Part shown: positions 34,601-47,124 of the stretch, piece by piece | How positions within the stretch are numbered: the stretch's first letter is position 1 | Layout: every line of letters begins with the position of its first letter | Source of the DNA: Chamaecrista fasciculata | Taxonomy: Eukaryota > Streptophyta > Magnoliopsida > Fabales > Fabaceae | Assembly: GCA_003254925.1 (NCBI GenBank) | Contig: QANZ01047686.1 | Location: 98,088 to 162,087 of the forward strand | Direction of reading: 5' to 3' | DNA: 64,000 bases | The notes under the pieces: model-generated | The model's database searches: none | What the model saw: only the letters and a program-made list of their open reading frames with translations | What the model was told of the DNA's origin: nothing | Position numbers and translations under genes: made by a program

Positions 34601-37600
34601 ATGACTAGAAAAATTATATTTGATCTAAATACCACAATACATTTAAATTTGTGCAAATACTTCCTCTTGAGGAGAGAGTAAAAGGACGAAAAAGAAAACT
34701 TATGAATCATCATACTGAAGAAGTTTCCATAATTATTAAGATTTTGATATGATGATTTCAACTTTTTCATAAACTGAATTTTTTTACTGTGAAATGACTG
34801 TAGAGATTTATGTTTAATAGTAACAGAAGTTATATATATATAAACATTGGAACAATTTGAAGATACAAAAAATTATCTAAGTTCTTCATGTTCAAGCATA
34901 TGAAGCAAAATAATTGTGATAAAGTAATTAATATTGGAGAATCATAAATTTATCAAACATGAAAATAATTGTAATCCATTCTAATGAAGCCCCAAACATG
35001 AAACTCTTAATTATGTATTTCATCCTTGGTTTATAAGGTGAGATATAAGTAATCAAATTAAACCCATTTTGCAAAATCAATCATGAGATTGTTTTATGTG
35101 TTCATATTGGCTTAGATCTAAAGGATGTGAAACATAATATGGAAATGTCGAAAACCATAAAGACTATTAACAACAACTGGCATACCTTGGGTTTTAGTTG
35201 ATGGATCTGATTCTTGCCCTCAGGTACAGTGAACCCAATAAGGCTTGGGAGTTCATGTAGCTTCAGTTCCACTAAATTTGAGAACTTGATCATTGATTTC
35301 TCAACATGTATTTCATTGGAGATGATACATTCCATCCCATAGCATTCACTTACATGCAGGCGTTCAAGCATTGCAAAACTTGCCCCTGGAAACATCGAGA
35401 AGACACACTTCAATTGTTTACAGAATACTACTTTAAGATCTCTTAAGCTGCCAAAGCATCTGCATGAAGATGAAGTAAAACTCCTAACATGGTGAACCAT
35501 TTGGCTTGCATAATTGGATGCATGAAATATCTCTTGTAAACTGTCCAAACTTTGCAGAGATAATGATTGAACCATTGGGAAGGCACAGGTTGAAGTGCAG
35601 CCACTTTCATCTACAATATACTTCAGATTGTTGCAGAATTCAATACTCAGATTTTTCAAGTGTGAAAGACCCTGGTCATCCAATTCATAGGCCACATTTT
35701 CTACCTGTTTCAAATCCACCAGACTAAGAATTTCAGATTTCTTCAGTAATTGTTGAATAGCCACATTCTCTTTAATGAATTTGTAGTAGACACTGTTTAG
35801 TCTTAGGATGTTTGGGTGTAGATAACCCATACGAAAAAGACCATGAGAAAGAGTAGATGAATCTCCTACATATACCCAAAACTTAGCCAAGTTTTTGAAG
35901 GCTAAATCTTTTGGAAAAACTTCAGCTCCCGTAGCTGCAATCTCGAAAACTTTTAGTTGAGGAGACAAGGATATCAGTTCTGCAAGAATGGGATTCCTGC
36001 CCTCCCAATGGAAGTTCTTGACTCTGAGATAAAGTTCTTCCAGCCGAGATAAACTAGCTAGTACCCCAGAAGATATTTGTTCAAGCTCATTGCACTCTGT
36101 CATATCCAATAATCTTAGCAGGTTTAGTTTCCCTATTTCTGTTGGCAACACTTTGATATTTGAGCGGGCAAAGCTGAGAATTTCTAACTTTCCTAGTTCC
36201 TTACCAATTAACGATATGTCTCCGACCTGGCAATTTTCTAATCGTAAAGTGCATAGATTGTTGAGTGTTTGAAAAGGAGATGATGTAGAAGGAATGGACA
36301 GATTTATCAGGCCTAAGACCCTGAGCTTGCTCATGTTATGGATGAAATTTACAGAAATTGCTTCCCGCTTCTTTGAAGCAACTTGTAAGAGTTTAAGGTC
36401 TGGACACTGCAAGCTCTTGGGATGAGTCTTATTCTTATCAAACATAAGTGAGACTACACTGCTCTGATGCCCATTGTTCTCTTCTGAAAACTCCTGTCCA
36501 GCATCATATTTTGCTTCAAACCCATGTTCTGCTTTGGATGCAATCATTAGGACAACATCGCGGACGACATCATGCATTTTGACACACTCTTCCTCATTGC
36601 TGTCCAATAACAAAAATGCTTTCTTCAGAGAATCCACCAAGGTATGAACTCGATTCCTCGCTTTAGACAAAGCACCTAAACCTTTAAACAAACCCAATCC
36701 CACTGCATTTCTAAGCAGCACTTCAATAGGAATATCAAAATCTTCGGGAAATAAGCAGCAAAGTGAGAGGAGTAATTTGGCTTCTTCATTGCCCAGAAAG
36801 TTATAGCTCAGCTCAATGCATGAGTATATAGAATATTCTTGCATCTCTGACAAGGAAGTAATTAGTGATGACTTTCTTAGTTGATCAAGTGCATCCTCCC
36901 ATGCGTGCTTCTCCGTATTCCCGAGTGCTTTTCCCACAGCGACAATCGCAATTGGCAAACCTCTACATTCATTTGCAATCTCTCTTGCAATGTGATGGAT
37001 ATCTAGCTTGAGTATGAAATCTGCACCTGCCATATCCCTAAAGAGATCCCATGCTTCCTCTTTAGATAAAATAGGGATGGTGAAGTTCCTTTGACTCCTC
37101 ATCTTGTGGCACACATCTTCATTTCTTGAAGTGATTAAAACTTTGCAGCCTTTGTGATGCTCGTTGTTTGCAGGAATGCCTATCAACTCAAAATCAATCT
37201 CTGTCCAAACATCATCTAGCACTATGAGGACCTTATTGATCTTCTTAAGCCTCTCCAGTAGTTGGAATGCCCTTCCTTGCACAGTCTCCTTATCAAATTT
37301 CAAGCCAATTGTATCACCAATTTGACCTTGAATCTTCCGATAGTCTGGAACTTGGGATACTATGGCCATGGAAATTTCATCAAACACCTTTTCTGCCTCT
37401 ATAACTTTGATAACTTCTTTCACCAGTGTGGTTTTCCCCACACCTCCCATCCCACAAATGCTTATCCTCTTGAACTCATCATCCTTCAGTTTCTCTATGA
37501 CCTTTGCCATAATTGATTCCCTAGAGGCAAATCTCTTGGTGCCTTCTGTGAAGGTGGATCCAAGTGTCAATGGAGGTGCTGGGTAGGATATGAGTTCAAG

Positions 37601-37999
37601 CTTCTCTCCCTTCAAGGATAGGAGATCGTGTGTTCTTTTTCTGGCTCTCTTGCTCAGAGAATAACGAAACATGAAATTTCGACACAACCCACCGATGCAC
37701 TTCTGCTTCTGGTTGGCTTCAACATTGTACACATTTTGCATTTCATTTTCAATAATGTTGTTCACCTTGTGGATCCAGTGTTCAACATTAGGTGCAATTT
37801 GTTGTCCATTCCTTCTGTCTGCATCCACTAATCCTTCAACTGCTTGTTTCCTTTCTTCCAAGCTTTTGAGTTCATTCATCATGTTGTTGATATTTCTGTC
37901 ATATTGAATCAAATATTTGAATTGCATTGTGATTGGGTAAACTAACATCTCCCCAATTTTTGACACAACTCCTGTTCCGATTGCAGCAAGAAACTCCAT
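28687..37999 (-). CDS. CC-NB-LRR disease resistance protein (At4g27190/RPS5-like), six exons
   Basis: An intracellular immune receptor of about 2,088 residues. Exons: 37999-35186, 33886-33086, 32806-32123, 31686-31210, 30912-30157 and 29421-28687, all joined in phase 0 at GT..AG sites and free of stops. Exon 1 (938 codons) carries a coiled-coil N terminus (1-150) and the NB-ARC domain: P-loop GMGGVGKTT 183-191, kinase-2 KVLIVLDDVW 256-265, RNBS-B CKVLITSRN 285-293, GLPI 348-351, RNBS-D LCCLFPEDFD 413-422 and MHD 475-477, so nucleotide switching looks intact. The first LRRs follow. Exons 2-6 add about 1,150 residues of irregular LRRs with FPxLxxLxLxxLPNL and LxxLxIxxCxxMEEIV patterns. No TIR domain, signal peptide or kinase is visible. 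An acceptor-like site near 38040 suggests a 5' UTR intron. A strong donor (AAAAG|GTATGT) lies just past the stop. The pathogen recognised cannot be told. Confidence 0.93.
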
Positions 38000-38787
38000 T
38001 GAGCCTTTTTCTGTGTTGTATGTATGTCTTGTTTTAATCTACAATTGAAACCATGAGAGAAAAAACACAATCAGTTTGAGACAGAAAATATAGACATGCT
38101 TATATATCAAAATGCATGAGAAGATCAACTTCTAGCAGGATGACCCCAAGTTTTGAAATTTAGAGAACTTTCCGTAGTGCCTATCACCAAAATATATTTA
38201 CTATTGTATTGTTCATTATTATGATTATTTTAGTTTCCAATTTTTCGGCTAAGTTAGAGGCTAAGCTGTATTTTTTGTTTTTTGGGGGAAGTGAACATAC
38301 GGAAACCAAGATACATCCTCATTCCCCTAGTGAAAACAACACCAGAGAAGTCAGCTAAGAATACTGTCAAATTCATGCGTGCCCCAGGGAAGGTTATGGG
38401 CATAAGTTATGAAATAATAATTGTTACATCACTAAGTTAGTGCTTTGTGATGGGGACATGTCAAGTAGAAAATTTGATTTTTCTTTACTCCTATCTTTTT
38501 TTTGTCAAAACAGAAGAACTCATTTTATAAACCCATTTTATAAACTCATTAAAGGGTGTAGGTGTCAAAACAGCTCTAACCAAGTGGGCCAACTCATTTA
38601 GCCCGTGAAAGGGGTGAGTTAGGTTGGTGAAATTCTTATTCACCAAAGAATATATCTTATATTTTTTTTTGATACCATAAATATATCTTATATGGATTGA
38701 CTTATGTTAGTAGGTTGGCTCATCAATTCATTATAATGTTTTTTAATTTTACTTCTAATTTTTATATTTATGCATTTTATTAATTAT
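37999..38787. other. NLR upstream region
   Basis: No ORF of note. It should contain the NLR promoter and 5' UTR; on the minus strand 'caattgtag|attaaaac' near 38040 is a plausible UTR-intron acceptor. From about 38555 the 'gggtgtaggtgtcaaa' text looks like the edge of a further TE whose other edge may be near 40711 ('tttgacatctctttt'), but no TSD was fixed. Confidence 0.4.
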
Positions 38788-39922
38788 ACAAAAGTACTCT
38801 TGGTATTCCTAATATATGAGGTCAATTTCAGTTGCACCTTAAATTTTTTTTGGTTAATTGTACTCCTAGTCTTTCACATTTGAGTCAATTTTACCCCTAA
38901 CTTCGTTAATGAAATTAACGAAAAAACTTAATGTGTCAGCTTACTCAGTTGGTGGTTACTAACGTGACTCATAACGTTCCAAGTGAGGCAAACATGGCAT
39001 AGTTTGAAAGTACAATTAAAATTGGCCCCGTAGTTTAGAGGTACAATTGAAACTCTAGATTTTCCACTCACTCCCAAATTAGTTTCACCTTCTTCTCCTT
39101 CCTCTATGCCTCACTGTCCCTCACAGAAAACCCAAAAGTCGCCAACCAAAACTGTACAACCAATTCACCAACTCACTCCCAGAACTCTTTATCATCATTC
39201 TATTCACTTTTATGGGTTGGCATCACACTAATTGAGATTCGAGGATTTTTGAAAATTGCATTTTGTTTTTCGTCTAAACATTGAAGTTGAGAGCGTCGAT
39301 TTTGGGGTCTCGATTTTTTTGAGTTTTTGGTCGAGTTTTGAGAGAGAAATTGGTTACTGAGATAGGTAGAGAGCATCAACGAACCTGAGGGAAGAAACCG
39401 AGTCGAAATCGTGAGGAAACACATTTCAAGAATTGATTTTGAAGTGCAGTTTCCATTTTTTATTCATGATATTGTTTACTTCCATCTTTGTTTTCATTTC
39501 TATATTACTCTGATTGATTGCAATTTCTAAATTTTATCTCTATTTGTGTGGTTGTCGGAATAGTGAAAAAAATATGGGAGGGATCTTTCAGATTTCTCAA
39601 TTGCTGAGACATGTTCGCTAAAGATGACATAATTTTAGATTGTTCTGAAATTAGTCAAGGAGTCAAGGACTTGTGTGAAAGAAAAATTTGAAATGTGATG
39701 GTGGTAACTATCACGTTTGCCTTAAAACACAAAAAAGAAGTCAACAAAATCAACTAAAGTCAACTGACACATCAACTTTTTCTGTTCCTTTCATTAACAG
39801 ATATAGGGAGTGGGATACAATTGACTTAAATGTGAAAAATTGATGGTACAATTGATCCAAAAAGAAGTTTTGGGGTACAACATGACCCCATACTTCAGGG
39901 GTACCAAGAGTACTTTTTCTTT
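38788..39922. mobile_element. Mutator-like non-autonomous element, probable
   Basis: Inverted ends read 'aaaagtactcttggtattcc' on the left and 'ggggtaccaagagtactttt' on the right, each followed inwards by 'acaattga' and 'tcaatttt' type words. The 8-bp ttaattat at 38780-38787 and again at 39923-39930 may be the TSD, but the surroundings are AT-rich. The core, with pyrimidine-rich cctcactgtccctcacag, may be captured host sequence. No transposase. Confidence 0.55.
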
Positions 39923-40008
39923 TTAATTATTATGTTTTTAAATTACATTCATATTTATGAATAGATATGATTTATTTTTAAAGAATATATAAATTTAAAT
40001 TTAATTTT

Positions 40009-40406
40009 GGTCAAAGTGCACTTTCGGTCTCATATCTTTTGCTCATGTCTCAATTTGATGCTGTATATTTTATTGTTGTACTTTTGGTCTCATATCTTTT
40101 ACTCATGTCTCAATTTGGTCTTATATCCTTTTTTTGTTGCACTTTTAGTCAGGTTGCATATTTGATGCCACATCTTTTGGTCAAGTTGCAGAATTGTTTT
40201 TATATCTTTGCAAAATGTTCCATATTAAGGAACTAATGTTGAAAATTTTTGGAAAGATATAATTAAGACCAAATTTGCAACCAAAAATATGTGAGACCAA
40301 TTATGCACCTAGCTAAAAGATATGAGACCAAAAGTGCAAGAAAAAATGATACATAACCAAATTAAGACTTGAGTAAAAGATATGAGACCAAAACTTTACT
40401 TTGGCC
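40009..40406. mobile_element. Mutator-like fold-back element
   Basis: Starts 'ggtcaaagtgcactttcggt' and ends with the approximate complement 'gagaccaaaactttactttggcc'. The arms repeat 'cttttggtctcatatctttt'. It matches the family at 47125-47548, but no TSD could be confirmed here. Confidence 0.65.
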
Positions 40407-40415
40407 TTGAATCAA

Positions 40416-40417
<2 letters not shown>

Positions 40418-40456
<39 letters not shown>
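40418..40456. repeat. (ATT)n microsatellite
   Basis: About 13 uninterrupted ATT/TTA units directly beside the fold-back element. Confidence 0.95.
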
Positions 40457-40457
<1 letters not shown>

Positions 40458-41278
40458 TTCTATGTTTATGTTGTAATCAAAGTTTATTATATTATTTGGT
40501 AATTATATGGTGATGATATTTGATGTGTTTAATGTAGTACTATTAATAGTGTGTTTAAACTAGAGAAATAATTTAAATTTTTAAAAAATTTATAACTCAC
40601 TCACTAAGTTGGTTAACAGAATTCTAGCTCACTTAAAAATTAAAGCTCGCATGAGCTAGTCCAAGTGAGTTGTAACTCTACTGAGTTAACTCACTTTGAC
40701 ATCTCTTTTAAAAGGTAAGTTAAAACGTTACAATAGCGATCTTTGCAATAAAAATAAAACCTCACGAACCAATCACAAATTTATCTATAATTTATAATTA
40801 AGAAATTATATTTTTCTTTTTATCTTTGTTAATTCACTTATTAAGACATGCATAAGAGATAAATCACATCGTCCATCTCGGCTATTTAGGTTATAGAGAC
40901 AATGAAAAAAAATAAATCAAACAAAATCATATTTAGACTAGTGGTAAAACAAATGAAAAAGTTTAAGGACTAAAGCAAAACATGAAAATTTAAGGATCAA
41001 AATATAACTCTCTTTATGGTTTAAGGATTAAATGAGATTTTAATCTTTTCAAAAAGGGCATATATACATATATGGCGAGAAAGGAGAACATTTCATTCAT
41101 AATAAAATGGCATTAAGACCATACAATAGGGAGACCAAGTAAGAGATAGATCTACTAATTTTAACAGCCTTACACTCCACATTCCACAAGACAGATTACA
41201 ATAGTATATAGAAGAAAAAAAGAAAATCATAAGCAACACATCTAACGTAGAAAATAAGATTCATACATATCCCTCTCC

Positions 41279-41311
<33 letters not shown>

Positions 41312-41322
41312 CATGAATCTCC

Positions 41323-41758
41323 TGGGAATGTTGGTTGAAAATTGGGGGTAGGTGAGTTTGTGCAAAGTCCCACATTGCTTTGGGTTTAGAATGTGGGAGG
41401 GACTCAACTAGTATAAAAGGAGGCTTAAGGCTTGAATATAATTGCACCAAGTCAATATACTTTAGGCATTGTATTTGACTTATAAATTCCTTCCTCTCTT
41501 GTATTTCTTAAGTGTGTAAGGTGTAGTTAAATTGGGGCCTTGAGAGAGTAGGGGTGTATTTGGTGTAAGGGTTGAGAGAATAGAGTGATGTAATAATTTT
41601 CACATAGTATTTTCTCTGGTTGTCTTTTGGCAACGGTCGTGGGTTTTTTTCCGGTTTGGGTTTCCCACGTTAATTTCTCTTGTGTTGTGATCTTTGTGTT
41701 GTTCCATCTTATTTCTCTATTTTAATTCTCTGATGGGTTATTGTTTTTATGCCCAACA
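41323..41758 (+). repeat. 5' LTR of the TR-GAG element
   Basis: TG...CA ends. A TATA-like 'agtataaaagga' near 41410 lies downstream of a 'gggagggactcaact' block. Pairs with the 3' LTR at 43156-43589. Confidence 0.92.
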
Positions 41759-41760
41759 AG

Positions 41761-41773
41761 TGGTATCAGAGCC
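41761..41773 (+). promoter_or_regulatory. primer binding site (tRNA-iMet)
   Basis: tggtatcagagcc directly after the LTR end, complementary to the 3' end of plant initiator methionine tRNA, as in most Copia elements. Confidence 0.92.
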
Positions 41774-42026
41774 TTATGGTTCAGTGGAGTAATTTCTGAG
41801 TATGCTTTGTGGTTGCAGTGTTATCTGATCTTCCACATCAGAAAAGAATTATCCTGTTTTTTTTTTCTTGAGAATTATTTTTGTGGTGGCTTGGTTATTG
41901 CTGGGTTGCTAGAAGAAAGTCTAAGTAATTCTGTCTAAGGAGACTGGTTTTTAAGTGGGACCGTTTGTGACCTCACCAGTCTTTCTTGGGAATTACTGAC
42001 AGACTGTGTTCTAGTATACAGTTGCA

Positions 42027-42827
42027 ATGTCAAAATTCTCAAGCGCCATGAAGTTTGATATAGAGAAATTTGATGGAATGATTAATTTTGGCTTGTGGCA
42101 AGTTCAAGTCAAGGATGTGTTGATACAATCAGGGTTACACAAGGCATTGAAGGGGAGAGTTTCCAGCAAAGATTCTGAAAAGAGTGGTTCAAGTATGGGT
42201 GATGAAGAATGGGAAGACCTAGATTTGAGAGCTGCAAGTGCAATTTGGATGTGTTTGACTAAGAATATTCTTGCAAACATGCAAGATATTTCAACAGCCA
42301 AGGAGCTATGGGAAAAGCTTGAAGAGTTGTACCAGTCCAAGGGTGTCTCAAATCGGTTGCTGTTGAAGGAACAATTTTATACTCTTCGTATGGATGGAAA
42401 TACAAAGATATCTGATCATCTAAGTACTCTTAATGGTATTGTTTCTGAACTGGAGGCCATTGGAGTTAAGGTTGATGATGAAGATAAGGCTTTGAAGCTC
42501 ATACTGTCTCTTCCTTCTTCCTTTGAATACATGAAGCCTGTCTTAATGTATGGAAAGGAGACTCTGATTTTTTCTGAGGTTGCTAGCAAAATCATTTCAG
42601 AGGAAAGACGTCTGAAATGTGAGAGTCAAGCTGTTACAGACTCGGCGTTGGTGGCCAGGGATGAGAGTGGAAGGAAGAAGAACTCTAGGAAGAAGGTGAC
42701 CTGCTGGAAATGCGGAAAGATTGGGCATGTAAAAAGAAATTGTCCAGGTGGAACAAGTTCGGCAAAAGGCTCCGATGCAGATGCTAACGTAGTCTCTCTG
42801 GATGAGAGAGATGATATTTCCCTATGA
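42027..42827 (+). CDS. Copia-type gag polyprotein (266 aa)
   Basis: Encodes the structural nucleocapsid protein of the small LTR element. It begins MSKFSSAMKFDIEKFDGMIN, a typical Copia gag start, and continues with a UBN2/retrotran-gag region (ELWEKLEELYQSKGVSNRLL, LKEQFYTLRMDGNTKISDHL). A basic linker (GRKKNSRKK) leads into one CCHC knuckle, CWKCGKIGHVKRNC, at about residues 228-241. The frame is intact from start to stop and about 330 bp separate it from the 3' LTR. The protein should self-assemble into virus-like particles and bind RNA; lacking pol, it would need protease and reverse transcriptase in trans. The intact frame suggests recent function or selection. Confidence 0.9.
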   Translation: MSKFSSAMKFDIEKFDGMINFGLWQVQVKDVLIQSGLHKALKGRVSSKDSEKSGSSMGDEEWEDLDLRAASAIWMCLTKNILANMQDISTAKELWEKLEELYQSKGVSNRLLLKEQFYTLRMDGNTKISDHLSTLNGIVSELEAIGVKVDDEDKALKLILSLPSSFEYMKPVLMYGKETLIFSEVASKIISEERRLKCESQAVTDSALVARDESGRKKNSRKKVTCWKCGKIGHVKRNCPGGTSSAKGSDADANVVSLDERDDISL

Positions 42828-43155
42828 AGTGTTAAGGAAGGTATCCTCATGGTATTCCGCGTTACCATGAAAGAGGATGAGGAGTTAGCGGATCCACAAG
42901 TTACACATGAGGCATTGGTTGGCATTGATGCAAGATGTGTAGTGGAGTTATGTCGATGGCTGAGGAACTTCCATGGAGAGCCAATATGGAGGTAGCACCA
43001 TAAAGTTCAGCAAGGATCTTTCGACATGTGCCGAGGTGAAATTCTTAGAATTGAGTAGTTCTGAGTGAGTACACTTTTATGGTGGAGTGTGATAGCTTTC
43101 AAGCTATGTTTGTCGGGTGTTGACAATGTAATAATTTTCAATCAAGGTGGAGATT

Positions 43156-43589
43156 TGTGAATGTTGGTTGAAAATTGGGGGTAGGTGAGTTTGTGCAAAG
43201 TCCCACATTGCTTGGGTTTAGAATGTGGGAGGGACTCAACTAGTATAAAAGGAGGCTTAAGGTTTGAATATAAATGCACCAAGTCAATATACTTTAGGCA
43301 TTGTATTTGACTTATAAATTCCTTCCTCTCTTGTATTTCTTGAGTGTGTAAGGTGTAGTTAAATAGGGGCCTTGAGAGAGTATGGGTGTATTTGGTGTAA
43401 GGGTTGAGAGAATAGAGTGATGTAATAATTTTCACATAGTATTTTCTCTGGTTGTCTTTTGGCAACGATCGTGAGTTTTTTCCCAGTTTGAGTTTCCCAC
43501 GTTAATTTCTCTTGTGTTGTGATCTTTGTGTTGTTCCATCTTATTTCTCTATTTTAATTCTTGATGGGTTATTATTTTTATGCCCAACA
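43156..43589 (+). repeat. 3' LTR of the TR-GAG element
   Basis: 434 bp, nearly identical to the 5' LTR, followed by the tctcc target duplication at 43590-43594. Confidence 0.92.
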
Positions 43590-45822
43590 TCTCCAACAAG
43601 GCTAAAAACTCAATATTGCTTATAGAAATTAAAATATGTTGCCCGTAAAAAATTATATAGTTGGTTAAGGTTTTAGCTCTTACCTTACTAAGACGAAGAT
43701 TCAATTCCTTCAATCAATCTGATCACTTTATTTCGTATCATCCATGTAAAGGCTTCATTTCAAATCCTCCATTCCAAGCAGTCACTGCAATCAAGCACTT
43801 ATTAATTAAGCCATTCAGGGTACATACTAAATATGAAAAATTCTAAGATTTTTCTTCATTAAGCCGCCACTAAATGTATGATATGATACGCGGTACGCAG
43901 TCTAAACTATAGACAGATGCATAATTATTATTGTTTATGTATAAATTTTAAATTTATTTCAAATATTAATATTTAAAGGGAGAACTATATATATATGGAG
44001 TATTACTCTTTCCTTTCTTTTGGCTTACAATTTTTAAACAAAATCACAATATTAAGGGTGAAAAACATAAATAAATAAAAACCCCAAGGTGAAACTATAT
44101 ATAAATTAGTCAATAAACCATCGAAATAAATAGACGACATACCCGAGCTTTCTAAGTTATGATCTTTGAATTGTAGCGATTGCAGCCTGCGTTGGTCGAC
44201 GTACTAACCTTCAATAATCTCTCAATTGAAATTGGAAATACCACACATACATACATATACATAATATATATATATATATAATATATGCGTGTGTACGTAT
44301 ATATTAATTAGGATTGCTTGCTTCTTAGTATTTGCAAGGAAAGAGAGGTACTGTTTACATATACGAAGTTTGACTCCTTTAAAAATGGAGATTCCTTTCG
44401 ATGAGTCATGCATTTATTAATATATATCCATCGAGTAATATAATGGCTCCTTCGCTTTCTTCTCATTATAAGAAGCAACCAAGTAATTACTAGGGTTTTT
44501 TTTTTTTTGCCCAAAGTAATTATTAGGGGTTGCTTGTTCGGTAAAGCAAAAATACAGCACACACAAAGAGACAAAAAAGAAGCTTTACAAGTTTGAAAAT
44601 TAAAGTGTTCTTCGCTATTAGTAGTAAGCCAGTTATATTTTAAGGTGTAGGATTTAAGTTTGAGTTGTCAAATTAATATTGTTAGAAAGATTTTAATTGT
44701 TAGATTAGTCTTTACTTAAAATATTATATAAGTGAGAAAAACTCATAATTATAACAAAAAAAAAATTTAAAGTCTTTATCTAAGTGAGGTGGAGATAGCG
44801 ACGAATGAAATAGCTCGAAGACAATAATGAGGATAGGAGCTTCTTGTCAATTTCATAAGAAAAGCTTTATCTTTTCCTACTAGTTTAGACGTGGCTGAGT
44901 AGTCTACGTAACTAAGCTAGAAGAAAATTGCTAAGGATGTATTTAAGGGGACAAACAATTTTTTGGAAGCAATTAAATTATTTTCTTTTATAATTTTAGT
45001 GTGTTTGAAACATGATTTAGAAAATTGAACCAGATTGGCTGGTCAGACCTGTCTAAAACAACCATAATACTACCATACAAAGAATAACCAAAGAACTAGT
45101 CCAATTGGTACAATCAAGCAAAATAAGACAGTTTAAGGGTCGAACCAATCTAATAAGCTTTTTTTAATTTTTTTTTTCTGTTTTTCCAGATCATAATAAT
45201 GTTGTTTTTAATTGTCATAGGCATTGTTATGCCTCAATTCAACACTCCTTCTCTCAAGAGATTTTTCCTCTTCCTCCAATCTGATTCACATATAGAGGGA
45301 GAGTTGCAGTATATCTTCAACTCCTCCCTGCTACTTTTCTTTGCTTTTGTGTTTCTCTTAGGTAAATAAATTCAGATTTGGTCTAATTCTCCTTGTTTGA
45401 TGGTGGTTTTTTCATATTTGGTTGTATCCCCTTATTTGGTGGTAGCTTTTTTTTTTTTTTTTCTTTTCATATCTGGTTCAGTTCCTTTTGTGACGACTTT
45501 AATTTCAAAACTTCATATTTAGTTCTCACTGTACTATTAAATATATGAAAAGGTTGATGACATCTACATATAGAACGGTGATTTCTTTTCTCATAAATAA
45601 TAAGTATAATAATATATGTCTTGTTGATCATACATTTGGTGATAGTTTTCATTTTCAGAATATTTTTTTTATAGGATCAATTTATGTTCTCATTTTGACC
45701 CTCAATTTAACAATGTTTACGATTTATGCTTCTTCTATTGTATTGGTTTTAAAATCTTTGAACGATTATAACTATCGTTTGATTTTCATATAATATATTT
45801 TACATTATGCTTATTAAAATAA
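43590..45822. other. intergenic, no gene seen
   Basis: AT-rich with TA microsatellites (e.g. near 44260-44285). Short frames show no family motif. A pyrimidine-rich region at about 45230-45360 is without coding features. Confidence 0.5.
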
Positions 45823-46953
45823 GGCCAAACTCTGAATTTGGTCATGTAACTTTGCTCCAGTTCCCAAATCAGTCCTATAACTTTTTTTGTCTCGAATTTG
45901 GTCCTGTATCTTTGCTCCAGGTCCCAAATCAGTCCTATATCTTTTTTTGTCTCAGTTTTGTTTTGAAAACCTCCCACTGTTATAGTCCTTCGTCTATTTT
46001 AAATTATAGTTTAGTCCTTAAAACTTCAAGTCCCTTTAACTTTAGTCCGTGACTATCAAAATGAAAGTGAAAGAGCATCCCTAAAGATTCTTAAACCTTA
46101 CATCTTGGTCCCTAATCCATGAATTCTTCATGAAATGGAATAGAAATACAAAAAAAAAACATAAATTAAAAACAAATGACAGAGGGACCAAAACTAAAAA
46201 CGCAGAAAATTTAAAACCCACCGGAAAACGTTGGAAATCATCGAGAAACTCAAACACTCATCCAAAAGCCCCAATTCTCACTGAAATCTCACTCAAATAA
46301 TCACCCTCAAATGCTTTAAGAAAGAATTTTCGAAAATCCAAATTTTTGAGAAGGTAGGTGATAGAAGATTCCCTTACATTTGGTGATTCCGAGAGAGAAG
46401 TTCTGAAATCCCTTACATTTCTTCTATCATCTCCCTCCTCAAAAGTTCTGATTTTCGAAAACTTTTTTAAGGCATTTGACGGAGATTATTTGAGTGAGAA
46501 TTGAGGTTTTTGGAAGAGTTCTTGAGTTTCTCGGCGATTGCCGTATGTTTTCCGATGGGTTTTAAATTTTCTGTGTTTTCAGTATTCTCTGTCATTTGCT
46601 TTAATTTATGTTGTTTTTGCATTTCTATTCCATTTCATGAAGAATTCATGGATTAGGGACCAAGATATAAGGTTTGAGAATCTTCAGAGATGCTTTTTCA
46701 CTTTCATTTTGATAGTCAGGGACTAAAGTGAAAGGGACTTGAAGTTTTCAGGGCTAAACTGTAATTTAAAATATCCGGAGGACTAGCGTTGGGAGGTTTT
46801 CCAAACATATGGGACCAAAACTGAGACAAAAAAGATATAGGACTCATTTGGGACCTGGAGCAAAGATACAGGACCAAATTCGAGACAAAAAAGTTATATG
46901 ACTGGTTTGGGAACTGGAGCAAAGTTACAGGACCAAATTCGCGCACTTTGGCC
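45823..46953. mobile_element. 1.13-kb Mutator-like fold-back element
   Basis: Two inverted arms of about 550 bp meet near 46385, carrying phrases such as 'tttggtcctgtatctttgct' and 'catgaattcttcatgaaatgg' in both orientations. The ends are ggccaaa. The flanks are an identical 9-bp repeat, ttaaaataa (45814-45822 and 46954-46962), diagnostic of the Mutator superfamily. It has no coding capacity. Confidence 0.85.
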
Positions 46954-47124
46954 TTAAAATAATAATAATAATGTTTTAAGGATTTTTTTTTTGTTTCTTA
47001 TTAAGTTTGGATTCAAAATAGTGTGCTACGTACTTGCTAGGTTTTAAGTCAATGTTTGATCTAATTTTATTCTCTTAGTTGTCATTTTTTTTTTGGCATG
47101 ATCATTTTCTTACTTAATCTAGTT

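Larger units (their letters stand above)
41323..43589 (+). mobile_element. gag-only LTR retrotransposon (TR-GAG type), 2,267 bp
   Basis: LTRs 41323-41758 (436 bp) and 43156-43589 (434 bp) start TG(G/T)GAATGTTGG and end GCCCAACA. The flanks are the perfect 5-bp repeat tctcc (41318-41322 and 43590-43594). A PBS complementary to initiator tRNA-Met lies 2 bp inside the 5' LTR, and a purine-rich 'aaggtggagat' precedes the 3' LTR. The only ORF is a Copia-like gag. No protease, integrase, reverse transcriptase or RNase H is present, so movement would depend on enzymes from another element. By eye the LTRs differ at about 15 sites, indicating a moderately young insertion. Confidence 0.92.

Noticed and set aside
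28702..37907. Plus-strand frames inside the NLR
   Set aside because: Antisense shadows of the NLR exons.
38555..40711. Outer element with ends gggtgtaggtgtcaaa and tttgacatctctttt enclosing two other elements
   Set aside because: The ends are only loosely inverted and no TSD could be fixed, so no feature was called.
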